A stretch of 64,000 nucleotides of DNA, from positions 248,001 through 312,000 of the forward strand of contig CAWCQU010000003.1 in NCBI GenBank assembly GCA_963797765.1, written 5' to 3'. Below are positions 56,284 through 64,000 of the stretch, in pieces (the stretch's first letter is position 1; the number at the start of each line of letters is the position of its first letter). The DNA is from JBGPTK01 sp963797765 (lineage in GTDB: Bacteria; Acidobacteriota; Terriglobia; Acidiferrales; UBA7541). The notes beneath the pieces were generated by a model that searched no databases, was not told where the DNA came from, and was given only the letters and a program-made list of their open reading frames with translations. The position numbers and the translations under genes are program-made.

Positions 56284-56340
56284 CTCAAGCATTTGAGGTT
56301 TTCTCTGGATTCCTCGCCCACAGAACGGGTTCGGAATGAC
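56284..56340. repeat. Interspersed repeat, copy 2
   Basis: Second copy of the element at 49-98, with CTCAAGCATT at the start, TGGATTCCTC in the middle and GTTCGGAATGAC at the end. Copy 2 is longer by a short insertion (CCCACAGAACG). It lies 127 bases after the TPR gene stop. Confidence 0.5.
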
Positions 56341-56452
56341 CAGAAAGGCGAAACCCAGGATGAAGAGAAGGGGCGGCCCTTCGAAGCTCAGGATAAACTG
56401 AAGCCGGCTCCTACATAACGCCTGCATCGCCCTTGCGGGGCTTGGACATGGT

Positions 56453-57449
56453 TCACGCGCTGGTGGCTGCGTGTTGGACCTGGGAATGTTTCTTTAGTTC
56501 GGATTCGATCCAGCGGTAGGTGATGGCCAGGCCTTGTTCGAGGGTGATAGATGGTTCCCAGTTTAGTTCTTTGCGCAGGCGGGAATTGTCGCTGTTGCGG
56601 CCGCGGACTCCCTGAGGTTTTGACAGGTCGTGGCGCTTTCGCAATTGTTTGCCTGCTACGTTGCAGACCAGGTCAACCAGTTCGTTGATGCGTGACCAGG
56701 CGGTCGGTGCCGAGGTTTAGGGCATCGGCGCAATTGGAAGCCATCAGGCGGATGAGGCCTTCGACGCAATCGTCGATGTACATGTAGGAACGTGTTTGTT
56801 CGCCGTCGCCCCAGACTTCGATTTCGCCGCCGTTTTTCGCCAGCGCTACTTTTCGCGAAATGGCCGCCGGAGATTTTTCTTTTCCGCCGTCGTAGGTGCC
56901 CAGCGGGCCGTAGACATTGTGGAAGCGCACCACTCGAGTTTCCATTCCGTAATCCTTCATGAAATAGCGGCAGAGTTCTTCTGACCACAACTTTTCCCAG
57001 CCGTAGCCCGGTTCGGGATCGGCGGGGAAGGCGTCTTCTTCGCGCAGCGGCGTGACATCAGCACTTTTCTGTTTGTACTGCGCGTAGACGCAGGCGGAGG
57101 AAGAGAACAGGAAACGTTTCACGTCGTTGATGCGGCTGGCTTCGAGCATGTGCGCGTTGATCAAAGTATTGTTGACGGAAATTTGCGCGAGGAAAGCGGT
57201 GATGTAGCCGATGCCGCCCATGTCCGCAGCCAGGTTATAAACCTGGTCGATGTTGCGTGTGGCGATGAGGCAATTATCGAAGCGGCGCAAGTCGAGGACT
57301 TCAAATTCATCGGCCGAGGAAGCTTCGTATTCGGGCATCTTGATATCGACGCCACGGATCCAATTGCCTTCCGCTTTGAGGCGATTGACCAAGTGATGGC
57401 CAATGAACCCGCCTGCTCCGGTGACCAAAATTCGCTTCGCGCTGGACAT
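56453..57449 (-). pseudogene. GDP-mannose 3,5-epimerase-like protein, one frameshift
   Basis: Extended SDR resembling GDP-mannose 3,5-epimerase. Blocks seen are GAGGFIGHHLVNRL, AADMGGIGYI, FSSSACVYAQYKQ, GYGWEKLWSEELCRYF and KEKSPAAISRK, matching that enzyme's catalytic Cys, Tyr-xxx-Lys and second Lys regions. Near 56690 one extra base shifts the frame after LNLGTDRLVT. The rest is intact in the next frame (RLRKELNWEPSITLEQGL). Repaired length is about 330 residues. It would supply GDP-sugars for polysaccharide. Confidence 0.8.
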
Positions 57450-57816
57450 GCTTATCTCCCAAGTGGACTAACATCTAAAAATCCACGCCGCCAATCGAAC
57501 ATTCATTGAGACAGCGAACAAATTAGCCGCGCAACCTCAAGATCACATTCTTCCATCAAAACATGCAGATTGTACCAGCATTCCAGATTCATCTTCTATT
57601 TTGGGCCGTGGCATGCTCAAGAAGTCAAGGAGCGATGGGCTGGCGGAGCGATACGAATAGGTGCTAGCAGTTGGTACGTAGGCATGGGGGTGAGTTCCTT
57701 TGCGGAGACAGGAGCCAATATCTGGTCCACAACTGTCCCGCGGGTCAGTAGTACGATGAACAGGATAGGGAGTATCTTGTTGAAAGTAGTTAACTTCTGT
57801 CGCTAAGGTGAGATCG
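57450..57816. other. Intergenic region with a 15-base motif shared with 59987
   Basis: 367 bases without a gene. ATGGGGGTGAGTTCC at 57684-57698 is exactly repeated at 59987-60001. Both sites lie within about 120 bases upstream of the glycosidase and deacetylase starts. One such exact 15-base match is expected by chance in a window this size, so the meaning is doubtful. Confidence 0.35.
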
Positions 57817-59061
57817 GTGCGCAATCGTCTGCTCCTACTATTCCTGATGCTCTTCAGCGTTATGCAAATTTCGAGCAGTTCACCCGAAACCGTGTGGGCG
57901 GCCAACACTTCGGCAAATCCCCCGGCCGGGCCGATTCCGGCTAACCTGTTTGGTCTTCACGTGATCAATGGCAACTGGCCCACATCGTCGTTCGCGTTGA
58001 TTCGCACCTCCGGCGTCGGTTGGCCGACCATCGAAAAGAGCCGAGGCAGTTTCGATTGGTCCAATCTGGATGGGCAAGTGGCGGCGGCGCAACAGCACGG
58101 AAAACCTGTCTATTATGCGACAGACGGAATGCCGAATTGGTTTGGAGGCGTTTCGGATATTCAGGCGTGGGACGACTTTGTGACGGCGATGGCCGCGCGT
58201 TACAAGGGGAAAATCGAAGTCTATGAATTGTGGAACGAGCCGGACCAGGATTCGAAAGTGTCGAGCATGGGGATGGCTGGTTTTGTGACCATGACGCAGC
58301 ACATGCGCGATGATATCCGGAAAACAGATCCGGTGGCGCTGATCTCCTCACCGGCGGTGACTGGAAATGTGAATTGGATGGATACGTACTGGGGAGCGGG
58401 CGGAGTGACGGACATGGATATCGTGGTGCTGCACGGATATCCCACGCAGATTCCGTCGCAGCCGGAGATCATTGGGCCGCAGAAGGCGCAACCGATGATC
58501 GCGTTGATGACGAAATATGGATTGACCAGCAAGCCGATGTGGGATTCGGAAGCTTCGTGGGGAGACAGCACGTACGGGGTGACGGACTTGCAGCAGCAGG
58601 CGGGGTTTGTGGCGCGATTTTATTTGCTGCACTGGTCGTACGGGTTCACGCGATTCTATTGGTATTCCTGGGATGACGATGGAAACGGGCCCGGCGGCGT
58701 AGGCTGGGGCACTTTGTTCAATCAGGGCACAAAGCAAGCTCTGCCTGGAGCGACCGCGTACCAGCAGGTTTACAACTGGATGGTCGGAGCGACGATGCCA
58801 TCGCCGTGCACGATGGCGTCTGATTCCACGTGGACTTGCACGTTGACGCGGGCTGGCGGATACCAGGCGCTAGCGGTGTGGAACACCGCGACGAGCAAGA
58901 GTTATACGCCCGCTAGCCAATACAAGCAGTACCAGGATCTTGCAGGGAACACGAACCAGGTGAATGGCAGCGTGACGATTGGCTACAGTCCGATATTATT
59001 TGTGAGCACGAATGCTTCTACGCCCGTGCCGCCGACGGGCCTAAGCCTGTTTGTGAAATAG
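57817..59061 (+). CDS. Secreted GH-A clan glycoside hydrolase
   Basis: A 414-residue secreted TIM-barrel glycosidase. A signal peptide covers about residues 1-29. The general acid/base Glu lies in YELWNEPDQD and the likely nucleophile Glu in MWDSEASWG, the two strand-end residues of clan GH-A (GH39-like or GH5-like). The C-terminus is a beta-rich domain. I prefer the GTG at 57817, with AAGGTGAG before it, over GTG 57808. Substrate may be a polysaccharide made by the nearby genes. Confidence 0.82.
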   Translation: MRNRLLLLFLMLFSVMQISSSSPETVWAANTSANPPAGPIPANLFGLHVINGNWPTSSFALIRTSGVGWPTIEKSRGSFDWSNLDGQVAAAQQHGKPVYYATDGMPNWFGGVSDIQAWDDFVTAMAARYKGKIEVYELWNEPDQDSKVSSMGMAGFVTMTQHMRDDIRKTDPVALISSPAVTGNVNWMDTYWGAGGVTDMDIVVLHGYPTQIPSQPEIIGPQKAQPMIALMTKYGLTSKPMWDSEASWGDSTYGVTDLQQQAGFVARFYLLHWSYGFTRFYWYSWDDDGNGPGGVGWGTLFNQGTKQALPGATAYQQVYNWMVGATMPSPCTMASDSTWTCTLTRAGGYQALAVWNTATSKSYTPASQYKQYQDLAGNTNQVNGSVTIGYSPILFVSTNASTPVPPTGLSLFVK

Positions 59062-59092
59062 GGAAGGGAACTAGATTCTTCCGCGCGGGGAA

Positions 59093-59878
59093 CTAATTGC
59101 GGAAGATTTGCTTGGGAATGGCCAGCGCCGCGGAACGAGCCTGGCGCCAGAGGTAAAATCCAAGAGAACCATCGACGATTTTACGCAGATGTGCGGCGGT
59201 GAAGTGGCGCCGAACATTCACGCGGTTGACCGGGCCCGGCAGAGACATGGTCCCCGGCGAATTCATCCATTCATTGCAAGTGCCAATCAAGATATAGCCG
59301 CATTCTTGCGCCTGGCGCATGACCCGGGAATTGATATAGCCGCCGGGCGCCGCCATGTAGGTTACGGATTCGCCGAGCGTGTCTTCGAGCCACTTCTTGC
59401 TTCCTTGCAGTTCCTCGAGGCATTCTTTTTCAGGGATAAAAGTGAGCTTGCGATGCGTGGCGCCGTGAGTGCCCAGCGAGAAGCCCAGACGGCGAAGTTC
59501 GCGAATTTCAGGTTCGCGAATATAGCCTTGTTTTCTTTGAGAGCGATCGCGCGTGAGAAAGAATGTTGCGGTGCAATTGTAAGAGGCGATTATTTCCGCC
59601 GCCCGCATGGAACTGGAGTCTCCATCGTCCAGCGTAAGGATTGTGTATCCTGCAGGGAGAGGCTTTTTCACGCGGAGGCGTGCTTCGAGCTGTTCAAAGC
59701 TTTCGACAAGAAAGCCTTGCGCCTGGAGAAGCGAGAGATGATTGCTGAGTTCCTTTTCGCTGACGGTATATTGATCAGCCGAATCGCCAATCGCATGGTA
59801 AGTGAGACATGCAAATCTTTCCTGTTCCAGCAACCGGTTCCTTCCTTTGTCGTTCGATAGTGTTTGAGCGGCGCTCAC
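59093..59878 (-). CDS. Polysaccharide deacetylase family protein
   Basis: A 261-residue NodB-type (carbohydrate esterase 4) domain. The metal and catalytic Asp pair is in ILTLDDGDSSS and the metal His pair in LGTHGATHRKL; a further His lies toward the C-terminus. No signal peptide is seen, so it may act in the cytoplasm or be exported otherwise. GTG start. It converges with the glycosidase gene, and both fit polysaccharide processing. Confidence 0.85.
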   Translation of the reverse strand: MSAAQTLSNDKGRNRLLEQERFACLTYHAIGDSADQYTVSEKELSNHLSLLQAQGFLVESFEQLEARLRVKKPLPAGYTILTLDDGDSSSMRAAEIIASYNCTATFFLTRDRSQRKQGYIREPEIRELRRLGFSLGTHGATHRKLTFIPEKECLEELQGSKKWLEDTLGESVTYMAAPGGYINSRVMRQAQECGYILIGTCNEWMNSPGTMSLPGPVNRVNVRRHFTAAHLRKIVDGSLGFYLWRQARSAALAIPKQIFRN

Positions 59879-60232
59879 GCTTGCTTCCGGTGCGCGGCGA
59901 GGAATCGCCGTGGAAGCGTAGCCGCCGTAATTCCATTTCGAATCAAACCATCACACTCCATTCCGCGGTTTGGATCAATCGCGATGATGGGGGTGAGTTC
60001 CCAAGGCTGCATTAGCCCCGGCTGCTGAAAGCGGCTCTTTCAACCCATGCAGGCAGGATCAAGACGAACCTTCGAACTTCGCCTTTCCCGATGGAACTGG
60101 AGAGGATGGGGACCCTCCGGATTAAGAGGCCAGTAATGCAAATCGCTCCTCCGCGAGAATGAACGGAGGAGCGATTTGATTTCGAGTTTGCCGGTCAGCG
60201 CCCGCGATGCGAGCGTGGCCGGGAGTTGGTAT
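59879..60232. other. Intergenic region with a 15-base-pair terminator hairpin
   Basis: 354 bases without a gene. CAAATCGCTCCTCCG (60139-60153) pairs with CGGAGGAGCGATTTG (60164-60178) around a 10-base loop. It is placed to terminate the minus-strand gene ending at 60233. Confidence 0.6.
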
Positions 60233-63200
60233 TTATTTACCGGTGCCCGTCAGCGGGGTGCTCTGAGGACTGCCGCTGGCGTTATCAGTGGCCAGGAAGT
60301 TAGCCGAGCGAGCGCCCACTGCACCGGGGGTAAAGCTAATGCTGGCGGTGCAAGAAGCTCCGACGGCCAACGAGGTAGGACAGTTGGTCGTGAAGGAGAA
60401 GTCGCTGGGATTGGTTCCTGTGAACGTGCCGCTAACCAAGGTGACTGTCACGGTGCCGCTGTTCCTCAACGTCAAGGTTTGTGCAGCACTCTTCGTGCCC
60501 ACAGTTTGAGCGGCAAAGGTAAAGCTAGTCGGAGACAGGGTTAGTTGCGGGTTCGCTGTGGTGGTTCCCGTGCCGGTCATGGCGACTGTCTGTGGGCTGC
60601 CAGCAGCGTTATCCGCGATGCTGATGGATGCGGTGCGTGCGCCCGTGGCCGTCGGTTTAAAGGTGACGCTGATGGTGCAGGTTCCAGCGGCCAGGACCGA
60701 AGTGCAAGTGTTGGTTTGTGTGAATTCGGTGTTGTTGGTTCCGGTCACCGTGATGCCAGTAACGGTTAGGGTGGCGTTGCCGGTATTGGTGAGCGTGACC
60801 GTCTTAACCGCGCTGGCTACGTTGATCTGCTGATTGCCGAAAGGCAGGCTCGTCGGATTCAGGCTAACCGCCGGAACTGCGGCGGCGCCTGTGCCAGTGA
60901 GGGTGATTCCGTGCGGGCTGCCTGCGGCGTTGTCAGTGATCGTAATTGAGCCGGTTTGCGTGCCTGCGGCGGTCGGCGTAAACGTAACGCTGATCGAGCA
61001 AGTGCCGGCGGCAGCGAGAGTAGCCGGGCTAACCGGGCAAGTGTTGGTTTGTCCGTACTGGGCACTAGCGGCGATGCTGGTGATGGTCAAAGCAGCGTTG
61101 CCAGTGTTGGTGAGCGTGACAGATTGTGACGCACTGGTGGTGCCTACGACCTGGCTAGCGAACGTCAAGCTAGTCGCGGTCAAAGACACAACCGGTGCCG
61201 GAACAGCAGCGCCCGTGCCGGAGAGAGTGATTGCATGCGGGCTGCCTGCAGCGTTGTCCACGATGGTGATTGAGCCGGTCTGAACACCGGTAGCCGTCGG
61301 CGTAAACGTGACGCTGATCGAACAAGTGCCAGCGGCAGCGAGCGTGGCCGGGCTAACGGGACAAGTGTTGGTTTGACCGTACTGAGCGCTGGCCGCAATG
61401 CTGGTGATCGTCAGAGCTGCGTTGCCGGTATTGGTGAGCGTGACGGATTGCGATGCGCTGGTCGTATTGATCGTCTGGCTAGCGAAGGTCAAGCTAGTCG
61501 ACGTTAAGGCTACGACTGGAGCGGGAGTGGATCCCGTGCCGGACAGAGTGATGGCCTGCGGGCTTCCCGCTGCGTCGTCAACGATGCTGATCGAACCGGT
61601 CTGAACGCCGGTAGCGGTCGGCGTGAACGTGACGCTGATCGAACAAGTGCCAGCAGCAGCGAGCGTGGCCGGGCTAACGGGACAAGTGTTGGTTTGACCG
61701 TACTGAGCGCTGGCCGCGATGCTGGTGATGGTCAGAGCAGCGTTGCCGGTATTGGTGAGCGTGACGGATTGTGATGCGCTGGTCGTGCCAGTCGGCTGGC
61801 TGGCGAACGTCAAGCTAGTCGCCGATAGAGACACGACTGGTGCGGGCACAGAGGCGCCCGTACCGGTCAGCGTGATTGCTCGCGGACTTCCCGTAGCATT
61901 ATCCACGATGGTGATCGAGCCGGGCTGAGCGCCCACAGCCGTTGGCGTGAACGTGACGCTGATGGAGCAAGTGCCAGCGGCAGCAAGAGTAGCCGGGCTG
62001 ACGGGACACGTGTTTGTCTGCGCGTATTGCGCACTGGCGGCGATGCTGGAGATAGTGAGGGCAGCGCTGCCGGTGTTGGTGAGCGTAACGGATTGAGGAG
62101 CGCTCAAGGTGTTAATCGTCTGGCTGACAAAGGTCAAGCCAGTGGGTGCCAGAGTGACGAGTGGCGCTGCTCCGGCGCCCGTTCCGTTGACAACGATGGC
62201 GTGCGGGCTGCCGGAAGCATTATCGGTAATGGTCACTGAACCGGCCTGAATTCCGCTTGCGGTCGGGGTGAAGGTAACGCTGATAGTGCAAGCGGCGTTT
62301 GCAGCAAGTGTGGCTGGGCTAACTGGACAGTTGTTGGTCTGTGCGTACTGCGCGCTGGCCGCGATGCTGGTGATGGTCAGAGCAGCAAAACCGCTGTTGG
62401 TGAGCGTGACGCCTTGAGCGGCGCTCGTCGTGCCCAGTGTCTGGCCGGCAAACGTCAAGCTAGCCGGGGCGAGAGTGACGGCGGGTGATGCTGCGCCGTT
62501 CGTACCCGTCAGGCTTACCAATTGCGGAGTGTTGCTGGCGTTGTCGTTGGCCTGGAAAGTTGCCGTCCGGGTGCCTGCGGCGCCAGGGGTAAAGCTGATG
62601 CTGGCGGTGCAGGAAGCTCCCGCAGCCAACGTGCCTGTACAAGTGGTGGTGAATGAGAAGTCAGCAGCGTTGGCTCCTGTGAACGTGCCACTGATCAGGG
62701 TTGCCGCGACCGTGCCGGGATTCGATACCGTCACTACCTGCGCGGCGCTCTTGGTGCCCACTGCTTGACCGGTAAAGATCAAGCTGGAGGGAGAGAGAGT
62801 TACCGACGGAGTGGCAGTGGCCGATCCAGTGCCCGACAGGGCGATGGCTTGCGGTGTGTTCACTGCGTTGTCAGCGATGCTGATGGACGCGGTTCGAGCA
62901 CCGGTTGCCGTCGGCTTAAAAGTGACGCTGATGACGCAGTTCGCGGCGGCCAGGACTGAGGTGCCGCAAGTGTTTGTTTGTGTGAAATCCGCAGAGTTGG
63001 TTCCGGTGATCGTGAACCCAGTGATGTTCAACGGACCGGTGCCGGTATTTGTAAGTGTGACTGTCTTTATTCCACTCGCCACGTTGTTCTGCTGGGTACC
63101 AAACGCCACGGTAGTAGCAGAGAGCGTAACGACTGGAACCGGGGCAGCAGCACCCGTGCCGGTCAGCGTGATCGCGTGCGGGCTTCCCGCGGCATTATCC

Positions 63201-64000
63201 ACGATCGAGATGGATCCGGTCTGAGCGCCCACGGCAGTCGGGGTAAACGTGACGCTGATGCTGCAGGTTCCGGCGGCAGCAATCGTCGCCGGACTGATGG
63301 GACAATTGTTGCTCTGGGCAAACTGCGCGCTTGCAGCGATGCTGGTGATGGTCAGCGGTAGCGAGCCCGTGTTGGTCAAGGTAACCGATTGACTGATGCT
63401 GGTGGTGTTCACGGTCTGACTGAGGAACGTCAGGCCGGTTGGCGCCAACGTAACCGCGGGAGCTGGAGCGATGCCCGTGCCGGTCAGATTGAATACCTGC
63501 GGACTGTTTGTGGCATTGTCCACGATGGTAATCGTGCCGGTTTGAGCGCCTGATGCGGTGGGTGTAAATGAAACGTTGATGGAGCAGGTGCCATTGGCCG
63601 GAAGTGTGGATGGGCCAATCGGACAAGAATTGGTTTGCCCGTACTGCGCGCTTGCCGCGATGCTGGTGATAATGAGATCCGCATTGCCGGTGTTGGTCAG
63701 GGTAATGGATTGAGTAGCACTGGTGGTATTTAATTGTTGGCCGGCGAAAGTCAAGCTACCTGGCGCGAGACCCACTGCGGGGGCAGCGACAAAGAACTCG
63801 CCCATGTCCGCAGCAGTTGCCGCGGCGCCGGGTAGCACGGGAACGCCCAGGCCGGTCGCCATCAACCGCAACACGCTGGCGTGCTCATACAACGTGGTGG
63901 ATTTGTAAGCGGGCTTCACGCTCGGTCCGACGATTACCGTAGCCACTTGACCGCCGCCGTTGGTGTTGTCCGTCGACGATTGGTCGTAGGTAATGACCAA
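60233..64000 (-). CDS. Phosphoesterase with 11 choice-of-anchor-D repeats (start off the edge)
   Basis: The visible 1255 residues begin inside a phosphoesterase (acid phosphatase/phospholipase-C-like) domain, ending VIVGPSVKPAYKSTTLYEHASVLRLMATGLGV, and continue with 11 repeats of about 107 residues of the choice-of-anchor-D type, from about residue 76 to the end. Repeats share VTLTNTGxxxLTITSIAAS and CTISVTFTPTAxG blocks. Order by type is A A B C A A A A A B C. The start lies beyond 64000. It would be a secreted, surface-associated enzyme, with the repeats as a stalk. Confidence 0.85.
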   Translation of the reverse strand: MVITYDQSSTDNTNGGGQVATVIVGPSVKPAYKSTTLYEHASVLRLMATGLGVPVLPGAAATAADMGEFFVAAPAVGLAPGSLTFAGQQLNTTSATQSITLTNTGNADLIITSIAASAQYGQTNSCPIGPSTLPANGTCSINVSFTPTASGAQTGTITIVDNATNSPQVFNLTGTGIAPAPAVTLAPTGLTFLSQTVNTTSISQSVTLTNTGSLPLTITSIAASAQFAQSNNCPISPATIAAAGTCSISVTFTPTAVGAQTGSISIVDNAAGSPHAITLTGTGAAAPVPVVTLSATTVAFGTQQNNVASGIKTVTLTNTGTGPLNITGFTITGTNSADFTQTNTCGTSVLAAANCVISVTFKPTATGARTASISIADNAVNTPQAIALSGTGSATATPSVTLSPSSLIFTGQAVGTKSAAQVVTVSNPGTVAATLISGTFTGANAADFSFTTTCTGTLAAGASCTASISFTPGAAGTRTATFQANDNASNTPQLVSLTGTNGAASPAVTLAPASLTFAGQTLGTTSAAQGVTLTNSGFAALTITSIAASAQYAQTNNCPVSPATLAANAACTISVTFTPTASGIQAGSVTITDNASGSPHAIVVNGTGAGAAPLVTLAPTGLTFVSQTINTLSAPQSVTLTNTGSAALTISSIAASAQYAQTNTCPVSPATLAAAGTCSISVTFTPTAVGAQPGSITIVDNATGSPRAITLTGTGASVPAPVVSLSATSLTFASQPTGTTSASQSVTLTNTGNAALTITSIAASAQYGQTNTCPVSPATLAAAGTCSISVTFTPTATGVQTGSISIVDDAAGSPQAITLSGTGSTPAPVVALTSTSLTFASQTINTTSASQSVTLTNTGNAALTITSIAASAQYGQTNTCPVSPATLAAAGTCSISVTFTPTATGVQTGSITIVDNAAGSPHAITLSGTGAAVPAPVVSLTATSLTFASQVVGTTSASQSVTLTNTGNAALTITSIAASAQYGQTNTCPVSPATLAAAGTCSISVTFTPTAAGTQTGSITITDNAAGSPHGITLTGTGAAAVPAVSLNPTSLPFGNQQINVASAVKTVTLTNTGNATLTVTGITVTGTNNTEFTQTNTCTSVLAAGTCTISVTFKPTATGARTASISIADNAAGSPQTVAMTGTGTTTANPQLTLSPTSFTFAAQTVGTKSAAQTLTLRNSGTVTVTLVSGTFTGTNPSDFSFTTNCPTSLAVGASCTASISFTPGAVGARSANFLATDNASGSPQSTPLTGTGK
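60236..63780 (-). repeat. Tandem about 321-base coding repeats
   Basis: The 11 anchor-D repeats of the gene above. Three central copies (about 60850-61860) are nearly identical in DNA, for instance the shared stretches around 61020, 61340 and 61660. This suggests recent unequal crossing-over or conversion. Not a CRISPR: the units are coding, long and without spacers. Confidence 0.8.

Noticed and set aside
57684..60001. 15-base motif ATGGGGGTGAGTTCC shared by two promoters as a common operator
   Set aside because: Orientation relative to the genes differs, and a 15-base exact match is expected about once by chance in 64 kb; kept only as a note.
60233..63780. Regular repeats considered as CRISPR array
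   Set aside because: Units are about 321 bases, coding, without spacers and belong to a single repeat protein.

Overview
The window looks like a chromosome segment from an uncultivated soil Acidobacteriota (Terriglobia-like) bacterium. Support comes from the abundance of choice-of-anchor-D repeat proteins, PilZ proteins with coiled coils, PGPGW and DUF4126 membrane proteins, a lipid A gene (lpxB, so a diderm), and short interspersed repeats ending in GGAATGAC. This assignment is inference from gene content. No phage, integrase, transposase or CRISPR array was seen.

Layout. 0.2-1.0 kb: ECF sigma factor with a zinc-finger anti-sigma factor (minus). 1.3-10.8 kb (plus): an acyl-CoA catabolic cluster with aldehyde dehydrogenase, Mug glycosylase, PaaG-like enoyl-CoA isomerase, two-subunit CoA-transferase, rhodanese, an ArsC/Spx-fold protein with an in-frame UGA at its first redox cysteine (candidate selenoprotein), amidohydrolase, 3-hydroxyacyl-CoA dehydrogenase, macro-domain protein and MidA-like methyltransferase. 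10.8-25.9 kb (minus): a degenerate M1 peptidase, lpxB, a two-subunit ABC exporter riddled with single-base frameshifts, envelope proteins, a PilZ coiled-coil protein, recR, ybaB, dnaX and the SRP RNA. 26-34 kb: a secreted protein behind a hairpin-rich leader, PilZ and NtrC-type regulators, an M50 protease, tRNA-Gln and a ClpB-like AAA protein. 34-37 kb: a truncated response regulator joined to the tail of a CheR gene, then HDOD and CheB proteins and tRNA-Ser. 37-38.5 kb: decayed genes. 38.5-49.7 kb: adenosine-specific kinase, acetyl-CoA synthetase and a divergent glycolate/glycerate module (glcDEF against reductase, glcG and glycerate kinase). 50-64 kb: secreted repeat proteins and exopolysaccharide-type genes (epimerase, glycosidase, polysaccharide deacetylase), ending in a phosphoesterase with 11 anchor-D repeats that runs off the right edge.

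How it works together. The left cluster should turn acyl-CoA intermediates into central metabolites. Acetyl-CoA synthetase and the glycolate/glycerate genes feed C2 and C3 acids into central carbon. The remaining genes are mostly envelope, export and signalling functions. The strongest candidate for something undescribed is the UGA-containing thioredoxin-fold gene at 6420-6770 with a hairpin whose loop matches the E. coli fdhF SECIS loop. Next are the multi-hairpin leader at 26163-26308, the regulator-CheR deletion junction near 34640 and the pseudo-peptidase at 10789-12861. Several genes carry one-base insertions, so local consensus errors must be excluded before any of them is called a pseudogene.
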